A DNA stretch of 64,000 bases from an uncultured Pseudomonadota bacterium (GCA_903884105.1 CAISDJ010000016.1:172322-236321), one strand, 5' to 3'; numbered from the stretch's first letter, positions 17,880-26,281 are shown. Made by a program: numbers and translations. Notes: generated by a model not told the origin, from the sequence alone.

Positions 17880-18940
17880 TGCTGACGCGCAGCCATATCG
17901 AAAGGAGCAGCGAGCGCACCAAGCGCAGCCGTCCGGGCTGGCTGTCGCTCACGGACGACGCGCTGCTTGATCTGCGGTTCTGTGACCTCCACCTGAAGAT
18001 CAAGGGGTCCTTTGTCGAGCCGCATCTGAACCGGCTGCGCGACGAGCTCGAGCAGCGCGGGCTGCGTTTCCAGCCGCACGCATGGCTGTCCGATGAGTGG
18101 TTCTCGCCGGACGGCATCCCGGGTATCGCGATCCCGTTCTACCTTGCGCATCCCAGGCTGATGCAGCTCGAGCGGCGCTTCATGCACGAAGTCGAGGGGG
18201 GCAACGTCAACTGGCTGATGCGCATCCTGAGACACGAAGCCGGGCATGCAGTGGATACCGCATTCCGTCTGCGCAGGCGCAAAGAGTGGCGTCGCGTCTT
18301 CGGTCCCGCGTCACGGCCGTATCCCGACATCTACAAGCCGCGACCGACCAGCCGCAACTTCGTCTTGCACTTGAGCCACTGGTACGCGCAGAGCCATCCG
18401 ACCGAAGATTTTGCGGAGACTTTTGCTGTCTGGCTGAAGCCGCGTTCCCGCTGGCGCACCGATTACGCTGACTGGCCCGTCAGTCGCAAGCTCGAGTATG
18501 TCGACTCCCTGATGGACGGGCTGAAGGGAACGCGGCCTGTCGTGCGAACCCGTGAAGTCATCGAGCCCATCACCAGCAATCGCAGGACATTGCGCCAGCA
18601 CTACGCGCAGCGGCTCACCCGCTACGCGTTCGATTCCATCGATGGATATGACTTGAGGCTCAAGCGCGTGTTCGGCAAGCGGGCTGACCAGCCGCGCAGG
18701 CGAGCGGCCAGCGGTTTCCTGCGCCAGGTCCGGCCGCAGTTCATCAGGTTGCTTGCCCGGCGCAATGAGTTGCATCCTTATGTGGTGTACCACGTCATGC
18801 GTCTCGTCATCCACCGCTGCAGGTTGCTCAAGCTCGTCGTGAAAACCCCCGAGCGCGACGCCAAGCGTGCCGCGCTCGGACTCATCGAGCGGATCATGCT
18901 GGACGTCCTGCGCCGCGATCGTGAGAAGTACGCGCTATGA
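17879..18940 (+). CDS. putative zinc metallopeptidase (HEXXH)
   Basis: A 353-residue basic protein with no signal peptide or TM segment. The zincin motif HEAGH is at 119-123 (RILRHEAGHAVDTAFRL), and an acidic cluster about 55 residues later (HPTEDFAETFAVWL, E177/E180) could provide the third ligand, as in gluzincins. IPGIAIPFYLAHPRLMQLE precedes the motif. It resembles proteins annotated as putative zinc-binding metallopeptidases, but I cannot name a characterised homologue. The ATG overlaps the upstream stop (TGATG) and its own stop overlaps the ATP-grasp start (ATGA), so it is tightly coupled to both. A peptidase next to an ATP-grasp ligase suggests a shared peptide or amide substrate, which is inference. 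Confidence 0.75.
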   Translation: MLTRSHIERSSERTKRSRPGWLSLTDDALLDLRFCDLHLKIKGSFVEPHLNRLRDELEQRGLRFQPHAWLSDEWFSPDGIPGIAIPFYLAHPRLMQLERRFMHEVEGGNVNWLMRILRHEAGHAVDTAFRLRRRKEWRRVFGPASRPYPDIYKPRPTSRNFVLHLSHWYAQSHPTEDFAETFAVWLKPRSRWRTDYADWPVSRKLEYVDSLMDGLKGTRPVVRTREVIEPITSNRRTLRQHYAQRLTRYAFDSIDGYDLRLKRVFGKRADQPRRRAASGFLRQVRPQFIRLLARRNELHPYVVYHVMRLVIHRCRLLKLVVKTPERDAKRAALGLIERIMLDVLRRDREKYAL

Positions 18941-19968
18941 AATCACTCCGTGTCCTGGTCCTGATGCATGAGAGCCTCGTGCCTCCCGACACCCTGAAGG
19001 GCTATTCCGAAAGGGAGATCGACGAGTTCAAGACGGAGTACGACGTTGTCGAATACCTGCGCAAATCCGGCCATGCAGTCCGTGCCCTGGGTCTCGGGGA
19101 CAACCTGACCGACCTGCGCAGCGCGATCATGGAATGGAAGCCCGACGTGGCCTTCAATCTGCTGGAGGAATTTCAGGGGATCGTGAGCTATGACCAGCAT
19201 GTCGTGGCTTTCCTGGAGCTGATGCGCCAGCCGTACACCGGGTGCAACCCGCGCGGCCTGATGATTTCCCGCGACAAGGCGCTGTCGAAGCAGATCCTTG
19301 CCTACCACCGAATTCCGACACCGCGTTTCGCGGTCCTGCGCCGCGGACAGCGTTACCGCGTGCCCGCAAAGCTCAAGTTTCCGCTGTTCGTCAAATCCGT
19401 TTCAGAGGACGGGTCACTCGGGATCTCGCAGGCCTCGGTCGTGCACGATGTGGACCACCTCAAGGATCGCATCCAGTTCATCCACGACCAGACGCGTTCC
19501 GATGCGCTGGTGGAGGAATACATCGAGGGGAGGGAATTCTATGTGGGCGTCATGGGCAACCAGCGCTTGCAGACGTTTCCCGTTTGGGAGCTGGATTTCG
19601 GCACCCTGCCGGAGCTCGCGGGGATCGCGACACGCAAGGTGAAGTGGGACCGCGCCTACCAGAAGAAGCACGGCATCCACACCGCGGCTGCCCAGGCCCT
19701 GCCTGAAGGAATGGAAGGCTACTTCGACAAGCTGGCCAAGCGGATCTATCGCGCATTGAGTCTGAGCGGCTACTCGCGCATCGATTTCCGCATGCGTCCG
19801 GACGGCAGCGTGTTCGTGCTCGAAGCCAACGCGAATCCCAACATGAGCCTGGGCGAAGACTTTGCACAGTCTGCCAGGGCGACCGGCGTGGACTACGGCG
19901 AGCTGCTCGGTCGGATCATGCGGCTCGGCATGAATTACCAGTCCCCGTGGAGGCTGCAGGACGTCTGA
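18937..19968 (+). CDS. ATP-grasp carboxylate-amine ligase, D-Ala-D-Ala-ligase-like
   Basis: A 343-residue ATP-grasp protein. ATP-binding and metal elements are visible: SRDKALSKQILAYH, the lysine strand LFVKSVSEDGSLGIS, the adenine-side strand LVEEYIEGREFYVGV, and the metal-binding DFRMRPDG...VLEANANPNM near 265-285. The order matches D-Ala-D-Ala ligases, but the N-terminus (VLMHESLVPPDTLKGYSERE) is unlike Ddl and no mur genes are nearby, so it probably joins another acid and amine. It overlaps the peptidase gene by four bases and ends the operon. The FIST gene converges on it with three bases between the stops. Confidence 0.85.
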   Translation: MKSLRVLVLMHESLVPPDTLKGYSEREIDEFKTEYDVVEYLRKSGHAVRALGLGDNLTDLRSAIMEWKPDVAFNLLEEFQGIVSYDQHVVAFLELMRQPYTGCNPRGLMISRDKALSKQILAYHRIPTPRFAVLRRGQRYRVPAKLKFPLFVKSVSEDGSLGISQASVVHDVDHLKDRIQFIHDQTRSDALVEEYIEGREFYVGVMGNQRLQTFPVWELDFGTLPELAGIATRKVKWDRAYQKKHGIHTAAAQALPEGMEGYFDKLAKRIYRALSLSGYSRIDFRMRPDGSVFVLEANANPNMSLGEDFAQSARATGVDYGELLGRIMRLGMNYQSPWRLQDV

Positions 19969-19971
19969 CGG

Positions 19972-21162
19972 TTACTTGCGGCTGCGAGGGCCCACCGTTG
20001 CAAAGACGCTCGTCTGGCCGTGGATGTACGTCGTGCCCTGGATCGGGCCGATCTCGCCACCGCAAAAGAAGCCGCCGATCGGCACGTCGGCAACGATGCG
20101 CCGGTAGGCATTGCTGTCGTGGTCCGGCTGTCCGTAGAACGCGGTGCCGCGGCTCACGCAGGAGAACAGCAGTGCGGCGGACGGCTCGCTTCCCGACACT
20201 GCCTGCTGATGGGCCTTGAGGCTCCGCTCGACGTCCTGCGCCGCTGATACCGCATCCCGCAAGTGCAGTTGTACGACAGTATTCGCCTCGACCTGGTCAC
20301 CGATCCACAACGCGCCGCTCTTGGGATCAAGGCCGAGAATGCTCCGGATCAGGAAGTCTCCACTTCGATACTCGCTGCGGTCGCAGGCGGTGCCAATGCC
20401 GATATAGAGCGCTTCGCTGAACAGCTTGCGGTCCGCGGCGGGCAAGCGCTCGAACACGGCGCCGAGTACCTCCCGCGGAATCTCTCCGTCGAGTTCCCGG
20501 ATCAGGTTGTCGTGTGCGCCCGTGACGAACAGCGGGTCGCCGATCGGGCGGCTGCCTTGCGCGAGCGTGGTACGCACTTCGATATCGCCTGTCATCGACA
20601 GGGCAATCATGCCTGAGCGATAGATGCGATCCTGCAGGTATAGCGCCGTCATCCCCGGTTGCCGTCCGCCACTCGCGAGACCACCGAACTTGGTGCTGCC
20701 GGGAAACGCGCGATCCAGTCCCTTGAGGAGCGCATCCGCGGCAAAGCTGAAAGGGTCCGCCAGCAGCAGGAACGCAGGATCTTCGTGGGCACCGACTTGC
20801 AGCGCGTCTTCCCACATGCGGCGCTCCGCGAAGACGGGGGGCACGTCGGCTGTTTCGAAATGGACGCCGCGCAGCTTCACGTTGGGCAGCACGGCCGCAG
20901 TGAGCGACAGGCCCGGGCGGTCTTCGAGCTCCCGCCCACCGCCGATCACACCGCCGGCACAGCAACCGAACAGGAAGGCGGAGTCGAACTCGCGAGCCAG
21001 CAATGCCCCGAGCGCTGCGAATTCGGGCAGGTATTCTGCGCTGACGAACGCGATGAGCAGGTCCGGCTCCTGGCGGCCCAAGCCTTCGAACACTTGTCCG
21101 GCAGCCTGTTGCACGGCGGTGGAGAGATCCGGGTGGGTGACGGCGGTGGAGGTCCACTTCAT
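19972..21162 (-). CDS. FIST domain protein (FIST_N plus FIST_C)
   Basis: A 396-residue soluble sensory protein of the FIST family, which is thought to bind small ligands such as amino acids in signal transduction. FIST_N features: LIAFVSAEYLPEFAALGAL, FLFGCCAGGVIGGGRE and FGGLASGGRQPG. FIST_C features: LYIGIGTACD, SGDFLIRSILGLDPKSGALWIGD and, near the end, ALLFSCVSRGTAFYG followed by IGGFFCGGEIGPI. The start at 21162 (MKWTSTAV) is chosen over an upstream in-frame ATG at 21258, which falls inside the GST gene. No kinase or cyclase domain is attached. It is 19 bases after the GST gene and may be cotranscribed. Confidence 0.85.
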   Translation of the reverse strand: MKWTSTAVTHPDLSTAVQQAAGQVFEGLGRQEPDLLIAFVSAEYLPEFAALGALLAREFDSAFLFGCCAGGVIGGGRELEDRPGLSLTAAVLPNVKLRGVHFETADVPPVFAERRMWEDALQVGAHEDPAFLLLADPFSFAADALLKGLDRAFPGSTKFGGLASGGRQPGMTALYLQDRIYRSGMIALSMTGDIEVRTTLAQGSRPIGDPLFVTGAHDNLIRELDGEIPREVLGAVFERLPAADRKLFSEALYIGIGTACDRSEYRSGDFLIRSILGLDPKSGALWIGDQVEANTVVQLHLRDAVSAAQDVERSLKAHQQAVSGSEPSAALLFSCVSRGTAFYGQPDHDSNAYRRIVADVPIGGFFCGGEIGPIQGTTYIHGQTSVFATVGPRSRK

Positions 21163-21181
21163 GGCGCGTGTCCTGTCTTGC

Positions 21182-21835
21182 TCAACGGGACGCAGTGCAT
21201 TCCGCTTTCGCACCCTCAAGCCACTTCTTGAGATGCGGATCCGACAGCGTGGTTGCAACGTATGCGCCCGCGAGCGGGGACAGGTCGGCGCCGTAGGTGT
21301 TGAAGCGAAGGGCTACCGGCGCATACATCGCGTCAGCGATGGAGTACCGGCCGAACAACCAGGGTCCGTCAGCGGTGTGGTGGCCGAGCGCCGCCTGCCA
21401 AAGTGCGTCAATGCGGGCGATATCTGCCAGGCCTGCCGCGTCGAGGGCGACCCGCAGGGTGCTCGTTGCCTGCATCGGCCAGTGTGATCGAAGTGCCGCA
21501 AAGCCGGAGTGCATATCTGCGCTGGCGGCACGCGCCCGGGCGCGCTCGGTCGGATGGTCGGGCCAGCCGCGGCCGCCAGCAATCTCGCTCGCGTATTCGC
21601 AGATGGCAAGGGAATCCCAGATCGTGAGGGTGCCGTCGACCAGCACCGGAACCTGCCGCGTGGGCGAATAGGCGCCGATGTGCTGTTCGAAATCGGGGGT
21701 GTCGAGGCGTAGCCGGCCTGCCTCGAAGGCCAGCCCTAAATGCTTCAGCAGGATCCAGGGGCGCAAGGACCATGACGACAGCTGCCGGTCGCCCAGGACC
21801 AGCGTGAGGGGAGTGGGGGATGCCGTGCTGAACAT
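21182..21835 (-). CDS. glutathione S-transferase family protein
   Basis: About 217 residues with the two-domain GST pattern. The N-terminal thioredoxin-like part is LTLVLGDRQLSSWSLRPWI, with SSWS near the glutathione site, then SPTRQVPVLVDG and WDSLAICEYASE, the conserved Pro and Glu-Ser binding loop. The helical C-terminal domain includes GPWLFGRYSIADAMYAPVA, the N-capping motif of GST helix 6. Substrate unknown. An in-frame ATG at 21856 adds seven residues. Divergent from metZ. Confidence 0.85.
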   Translation of the reverse strand: MFSTASPTPLTLVLGDRQLSSWSLRPWILLKHLGLAFEAGRLRLDTPDFEQHIGAYSPTRQVPVLVDGTLTIWDSLAICEYASEIAGGRGWPDHPTERARARAASADMHSGFAALRSHWPMQATSTLRVALDAAGLADIARIDALWQAALGHHTADGPWLFGRYSIADAMYAPVALRFNTYGADLSPLAGAYVATTLSDPHLKKWLEGAKAECTASR

Positions 21836-21984
21836 GAAGGAAAAGGCTACGCGCAATTACCCGCCACTGCCACTTGCGGCGGCTTGGGCTATAGTCCTGT
21901 TCCCTCGAGCGACTGGCGGCGCGGCTTGCGACGCGGTGTGCCCGATTTCCATGACCGGACAGCCTGCAAGACCCGCAACGACCC

Positions 21985-23175
21985 ATGAGCGAAGACGAAT
22001 TTCAACTGGCGACCCTCGCCATCCGCGCGGGACACTCCCGCACTCACGAAGGCGAGCATTCGGAACCCATCTTTCCGACGTCGAGTTTCGTGTTCAAGAG
22101 CGCAGCCGACGCCGCGGCGCGGTTTGCCGAAGGCGCCACCGGCAATATCTATTCACGCTTCACTAACCCGACGGTGCGCTGCTTCGAAGAACGCCTCGCG
22201 GCGATGGAAGGCGGCGAGTCCTGCGTCGCGACATCCTCCGGCATGGCCGCGATCCTCACGATGGGCATGGCGTTTCTCAAGGCCGGCGACCACCTCGTCT
22301 GCTCCGAGAGTGTCTTCGGTTCGATTATCACGCTGTTCAATCGCTATTTCGTGAAGTTCGGTGTCGAGGTCACGTACGTGAAGCCGGACGAAGTCGGCGC
22401 ATGGGGGCGGGCCGTGAAGCCGAACACGAAGTTGTTTTTCCTCGAGACGCCGTCGAATCCCCTCGCCGTGATTGCAGACATCGCCGGCATCGCCCGCGTG
22501 GCGCATGCCCATGGCATCCTGCTCGCTGTAGACAACTGCTTCTGTACGCCAGCGTTGCAGCGTCCGTTTGCGCTTGGCGCCGATCTCGTCATTCATTCGG
22601 CCACCAAGTACCTCGACGGGCAGGGCCGCTGTGTCGGGGGTGCGATCCTCGGTTCGAAGGACCTAGTCGGCAAGGAGGCCTTCGGCTTCCTGCGGACAGC
22701 GGGTCCCAGCATGAGTCCGTTCAATGCATGGGTTTTCCTGAAGGGACTCGAAACCCTCGAGCTCCGCATGCGCGCCCACTCGGCGGCCGCGCTGGAACTC
22801 GCGCGCTGGCTTGAGCAGCAGGCGGGCGTGCGTCGAGTCTACTATGCCGGCCTGACCTCCCATCCTCAACATGAACTCGCGAAGCGGCAGCAATCGGGCT
22901 TCGGCGGGATCATTGCATTCGAAGTCGACGGCGGACGGGCGGAAGCCTGGGCGTTCGTCGATGCCACCCGGATGGTTTCCATCACCGCGAACCTTGGGGA
23001 CGTGAAAACCACCCTGACACATCCGGCAACGACGACCCATGCGCGCATCACGCCCGCCGAACGGGAACGGGCTGGGATCACCGAAGGGTTGCTCAGGCTA
23101 TCTGTCGGACTCGAGGATCCGCTCGATCTGAAGGCCGACATCGAACGGGGTCTTGCGGCGGTGCGTCAACGCTGA
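21985..23175 (+). CDS. metZ: O-succinylhomoserine sulfhydrylase
   Basis: PLP enzyme of the Cys/Met metabolism family that makes homocysteine from O-succinylhomoserine and sulfide for methionine synthesis. The 396-residue protein opens FQLATLAIRAGHSRTHEGEHSEPIFPTS in MetZ fashion; FTNPTVRCFEERLAAMEGGE and ATSSGMAAIL follow. The PLP lysine is K208 in HSATKYLDGQG, and the C-terminal TLTHPATTTHARI and LLRLSVGLEDPLDL are family signatures. Cystathionine gamma-synthase or lyase relatives are possible, but the N-terminus and SATKYLDGQGR favour MetZ. Confidence 0.92.
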   Translation: MSEDEFQLATLAIRAGHSRTHEGEHSEPIFPTSSFVFKSAADAAARFAEGATGNIYSRFTNPTVRCFEERLAAMEGGESCVATSSGMAAILTMGMAFLKAGDHLVCSESVFGSIITLFNRYFVKFGVEVTYVKPDEVGAWGRAVKPNTKLFFLETPSNPLAVIADIAGIARVAHAHGILLAVDNCFCTPALQRPFALGADLVIHSATKYLDGQGRCVGGAILGSKDLVGKEAFGFLRTAGPSMSPFNAWVFLKGLETLELRMRAHSAAALELARWLEQQAGVRRVYYAGLTSHPQHELAKRQQSGFGGIIAFEVDGGRAEAWAFVDATRMVSITANLGDVKTTLTHPATTTHARITPAERERAGITEGLLRLSVGLEDPLDLKADIERGLAAVRQR

Positions 23176-23537
23176 CCGTGGAGGCGACACCCTCCACCGG
23201 GCCCAAAAGGGGCGTTTTTACAGGATTCTGGCCGCAAATCACGTGGGGCCTTGAATTGCTTTGGCTATTTCTTTGGCGTAACCTGCTGCCGTTCGTTGCC
23301 TTTGCCGTTGTTTCTCTGGTCTGGCCAGCCGGGTCGCAAGACCCAATGCATCGGGCCAACTCCTGAAAAATCCGACGAGACCGCGAACGTAGGCCTGGGG
23401 CCGTACCCTGGGGCGCCGCGAGTCTTGTTGAAGACACGGTCGCTCCTCGGGCGGAGCCCGATTGTGAACCAGGCCTCGCTGTTGTCGTTCCGTTGGGGGA
23501 ATCGAACTCGAGGCTTTTTCAGAGAGATTGAATTGTC
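23176..23537 (+). other. long leader upstream of the RRM protein gene
   Basis: About 360 bases with no convincing gene. The stretch is T-rich near 23250-23320 and then GC-rich with several short complementary segments. Small RRM proteins often have long, cold-responsive leaders, so this may be a structured 5' UTR; that is inference. No known riboswitch was recognised. Confidence 0.35.
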
Positions 23538-23879
23538 ATGACTAAAATCTACGTTGGTAATCTGCCGTTCTCGGCCAATGATGCGGAAGTCCGCACGTTG
23601 TTCGAAGCGCACGGCACTGTTGATTCCGTTGCCCTGATCAATGACCGCGACACCGGCCGCCCCCGCGGCTTTGGCTTCGTGGAAATGCCCCGCGCTGATG
23701 CAGCGCGCGCCATCCAGGCGCTCAATGGCAAGGACATGGGCGGTCGCCCTCTCCGCGTCAATGAAGCGCAGGAGCGCACGGGCGGTGGTGGTGGCGGCGG
23801 TGGCGGTGGTGGCCGTGGTCCCCGTTCGGGCGGCGGCGGGGGTGGGGGTGGGGGTGGGGGCGGCGGCGGCCGCTGGTAG
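23538..23879 (+). CDS. RNA-binding protein with one RRM and a polyglycine tail
   Basis: A 113-residue single-RRM protein, cytoplasmic, probably binding single-stranded RNA. RNP2 is IYVGNLPF and RNP1 is RGFGFVEM, with aromatic residues in both, as in functional RRMs. Residues about 82-113 are almost only glycine with RGPRSG in the middle and a final RW, similar to cold-inducible glycine-rich RRM proteins. The tail is encoded by GGC/GGT/GGG runs with long G tracts. A close paralogue lies 1.8 kb away in the opposite orientation (25666-25941). A strong terminator follows. Confidence 0.93.
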   Translation: MTKIYVGNLPFSANDAEVRTLFEAHGTVDSVALINDRDTGRPRGFGFVEMPRADAARAIQALNGKDMGGRPLRVNEAQERTGGGGGGGGGGGRGPRSGGGGGGGGGGGGGGRW

Positions 23880-23906
23880 TACACCAGCCCTGTAGCGTTG
23901 AAGCTT

Positions 23907-23940
23907 GAAACCCCGCGGAGCGCAAGCCCCGCGGGGTTTC
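23907..23940 (+). terminator. intrinsic terminator of the RRM gene
   Basis: A perfect 12-bp stem, GAAACCCCGCGG (23907-23918) with CCGCGGGGTTTC (23929-23940), ten-base loop, then TTACTTT. It starts 27 bases after the RRM stop codon. The A-rich left base of the stem also lets it work for the convergent small gene at 23979. Confidence 0.85.
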
Positions 23941-23978
23941 TTACTTTGGGGGGGCGACGCTTGCCCCTCGCCGGTTGC

Positions 23979-24446
23979 TTACTTGCCGGCGTCGAGTTTG
24001 TTCCGGAGCTCGATCCACTTTGAGAGTTCGCGCAGGTCGCGAGGTTTGCGGGAGACCTTCCCTGCCAGCTGACCGCTATCGTACGGGTTGTAGCCCGCGC
24101 GCAACCCCTTCTCGATCCACTTTGAGAGTTCGCGCAGGTCGCGAGGTTTGCGGGAGACCTTCCCTGCCAGCTGACCGCCATCGTACGGGTTGTAGCCCGC
24201 GCGCAAGCCTTTCACGTTGGTCCGGAGGGGCGCCGAATCGAGCGGGTCGTCGTCGACGATCGAGATGGACGGGTGTTCCAGATTCCTGGTCGAGGACTGG
24301 CTGCTGTCGATATCGACGGCATCATGAGGGGAAAACTGCCACACGGCATTGCCGAGCTCATCGAACGCGATGTTCTCCCGGTTTCCCGTCTTCAGCCCGG
24401 CGAGCTGCCGCTCGCTCAGGAGGGGAATTTCAACCGTATCGACCAT
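23979..24446 (-). CDS. small protein of unknown function with a 34-residue tandem repeat
   Basis: From the ATG at 24446 (GAGG six bases upstream) the protein is 155 residues: MVDTVEIPLLSERQLAGLKT, then an acidic low-complexity linker with DDDPLD, then two nearly identical 34-residue units beginning KGLRAGYNPYD and ending RELSKWIE, then ELRNKLDAGK. The frame is open much further upstream, but that part overlaps the NUDIX gene in another frame. The unit is basic and Tyr/Pro-containing. I do not recognise a named family. The DNA repeats differ at one of 96 bases, so the duplication is recent. Confidence 0.65.
   Translation of the reverse strand: MVDTVEIPLLSERQLAGLKTGNRENIAFDELGNAVWQFSPHDAVDIDSSQSSTRNLEHPSISIVDDDPLDSAPLRTNVKGLRAGYNPYDGGQLAGKVSRKPRDLRELSKWIEKGLRAGYNPYDSGQLAGKVSRKPRDLRELSKWIELRNKLDAGK
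24009..24206. repeat. 102-bp coding tandem repeat, two copies
   Basis: Copy 1 is 24009-24104 and copy 2 is 24111-24206, matching over 96 bases with one difference (CGCTATCG versus CGCCATCG) and six spacer bases, a period of 102. It is in frame and doubles a 34-residue unit in the minus-strand gene. The near identity implies a recent duplication or ongoing unequal exchange. Confidence 0.95.
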
Positions 24447-24634
24447 TGCAGCCTCACCCGTTAGCCAACTTTCACATCCGCAGAAGACCAGATGTTGGAG
24501 AGCCGGCGGAGGTGGGGTGCTGAAATTGCGTGCTACATCACTGTCCGGTCGCTGCCCGAGCGCCGTGTGATTTTTCAAGCCATTGATGTATTTGAGAAAA
24601 AATACCCAACGGGAGGGCGCCCCTTGGCGGCTTT

Positions 24635-25156
24635 TCAGCGCGCCAGAAAGCGGCGGGATCGCAGGAGTCCCGAGACCGATTTGCCATCCTCGATCTGGCC
24701 GGATTCCGCCATTTGCACCGCCTGCTGCCAAGGCATCCAGGTGATCGCGAACACCTCGTGCTCCTCCGGCGTCGCGGGTATCGGGGTCAGTTCGCGGGCG
24801 AGAAACAGGTGGACGATCTCGGTGAATACGCCGGGAGAACTCAGGATTCCTCCCAGGGACAGCCACGATCCGGCAGTCATGCCGGCTTCTTCGGCCAGTT
24901 CCCGACGGGCGGTTTCGATCGGCGGTTCGTGATGGTCGATCTTGCCGGCCGGCAACTCCCAGATCCAGCCTTGAGCCGCGTGCCGGTACTGCCGCAACAG
25001 GCAGACGCGTCCGTTACTGTCGAGCGCGACGATGGCGGCGCCGCCGGGGTGATGGGCGATTTCGAGGTCGGCAATCCGGCCATTCGGCAGCCGCACGCGC
25101 TCAACGTTCACTTCCAGAATGCGACCCTGGAACATCGTCCGTGATGACTCAATCAT
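24635..25156 (-). CDS. NUDIX hydrolase, ADP-ribose pyrophosphatase-like
   Basis: A 173-residue Nudix protein. The Nudix box is complete, GKIDHHEPPIETARRELAEE followed by AGM, supplying the metal-binding REXXEE. The preceding LRQYRHAAQGWIWELPAG and the N-terminal FQGRILEVNVERVRLPNG are typical of the ADP-ribose/NUDT5-like subfamily, so the likely reaction is ADP-ribose to AMP and ribose-5-phosphate; other nucleoside diphosphate sugars are possible. It precedes the repeat-containing small gene on the same strand. Confidence 0.9.
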   Translation of the reverse strand: MIESSRTMFQGRILEVNVERVRLPNGRIADLEIAHHPGGAAIVALDSNGRVCLLRQYRHAAQGWIWELPAGKIDHHEPPIETARRELAEEAGMTAGSWLSLGGILSSPGVFTEIVHLFLARELTPIPATPEEHEVFAITWMPWQQAVQMAESGQIEDGKSVSGLLRSRRFLAR

Positions 25157-25225
25157 GGAGTGAACCTTGCGTGCGGCCCTGATGACTACGCCACGTCGCG
25201 GTGCGCAGGTGTCCTTGCCTCGCTG

Positions 25226-25642
25226 TCAGCGGCCATCCACCGGATCGACATCGGCCTGACCGGTCAGGCGGCGATTGACATGCGACCACGACATCCCGAC
25301 CGCCAGCAGCAACGACAGCACGACAAGCGCGATCCACACCAGGGCGAGCGTATTGCCAAGATCCAGCCAGCCTTGTGAGACGAGTAGCCACAGCAGGGCC
25401 GCAAACAGTGCAGCCGCCAGCAGCACGCCGATGGTGCCAATCGACCGCAGCGTGGCGCCGATGAACACGATCCACCCGATCAACAGCAGCAGCCCGCAGA
25501 CGGCGACGACGGGCGTTACTTTCGGCAGTCCTGTCACCAGCCAGTGGTAGTACGAGTACCCCGAGGGATTGAATGTCAGCAGGACGAGTGCCAGCGCAAA
25601 AAGCCAGCGCAAAAGGAAACTCAAGGCCGTAAATCTTTCCAT
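25226..25642 (-). CDS. DUF6524-like small integral membrane protein
   Basis: A 138-residue hydrophobic protein with four predicted TM helices: FLLRWLFALALVLLTFNPSG, VVAVCGLLLLIGWIVFIG, TIGVLLAAALFAALLWLLV and LALVWIALVVLSLLLAVG. The N-terminal NPSGYSYYHWL motif after TM1 is characteristic of DUF6524 as I know it. Function unknown. It lies between the RRM and NUDIX genes on the same strand with short gaps. Confidence 0.75.
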   Translation of the reverse strand: MERFTALSFLLRWLFALALVLLTFNPSGYSYYHWLVTGLPKVTPVVAVCGLLLLIGWIVFIGATLRSIGTIGVLLAAALFAALLWLLVSQGWLDLGNTLALVWIALVVLSLLLAVGMSWSHVNRRLTGQADVDPVDGR

Positions 25643-25665
25643 GATGCCGAGCCGCCGAAGGCGGG

Positions 25666-25941
25666 CTACCAGCTGCCGCCCTGGCGGGGCGGACGGGCTT
25701 CCCGTTCGCGCGCTTCATTGACGCGCAGCGGACGGCCGCCCATATCGAAGCCATTCATCTGCTGGATGGCCGCTTGTGCGTCGCTCGGCGACATGTCCAC
25801 GAAACCGAAGCCGCGGGGCCGGCCGGTCTCGCGATCGTTCACCAGCTTTACTGACTGGACTGCACCGTGCTTTTCGAACAGCGCGCGGACATCGGCCTCG
25901 GTCGCGCTGAGCGGGAGGTTGCCAACGTAGATCGTCGTCAT
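25666..25941 (-). CDS. RNA-binding protein with one RRM (short tail)
   Basis: A 91-residue RRM protein, RNP2 IYVGNLPL and RNP1 RGFGFVDM, sharing long identical stretches with the 23538 protein (NDR-TGRPRGFGFV, DMGGRPLRVNEA) but ending in a short basic tail, RPPRQGGSW, rather than polyglycine. The two are paralogues from a local duplication, now in opposite orientation. Likely a cytoplasmic RNA chaperone or regulator. The DUF6524 gene follows 23 bases later and may be cotranscribed. Confidence 0.9.
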   Translation of the reverse strand: MTTIYVGNLPLSATEADVRALFEKHGAVQSVKLVNDRETGRPRGFGFVDMSPSDAQAAIQQMNGFDMGGRPLRVNEAREREARPPRQGGSW

Positions 25942-26044
25942 CGATTCAACACCTTGTGGGCGACCCGCGGCCGATACTACGTCAGCGATTTTTCGCTTGC
26001 AATCGGCCCCGGCAGGCGCCGGGCGGTGCGTTTCCGGCAGGGAA

Positions 26045-26281
26045 TCAGCGGTGAGCGGGGGCGGGTTCCTGACGGGCGGCGAGACTCAGCCAATGATCGA
26101 GATTTTCAAGGTTGGCGAGGTCGCTTTCGCCGTCGTTCCAAAAGCGCAGCCACTCCTCCACGGCAGGGGGATTGCTCGCCGCACTGCCGATCAGGCGGGC
26201 ATAGTGTTCAAGGGGTGATGGCGACGAGTCCGAAAGTTCCACGGTCCGCTCCGGCAGTTCAGCTGGTAACGGCCGCAGCAT
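26045..26281 (-). CDS. small hypothetical protein
   Basis: An open frame of 78 residues from the ATG at 26281 (a start at 26305 is also possible). The protein is acidic and helical, with EHYARLIGS, AVEEWLRFWNDGESDLANLENL and HWLSLAARQ, which reads like a real protein rather than an antisense artefact. No family recognised, no signal peptide and no clear ribosome site. It lies between the RRM gene and speA. Confidence 0.4.
   Translation of the reverse strand: MLRPLPAELPERTVELSDSSPSPLEHYARLIGSAASNPPAVEEWLRFWNDGESDLANLENLDHWLSLAARQEPAPAHR

Noticed and set aside
24009..24206. CRISPR-like array
   Set aside because: Only two long copies, coding in frame with a six-base gap; no short repeats or spacers.
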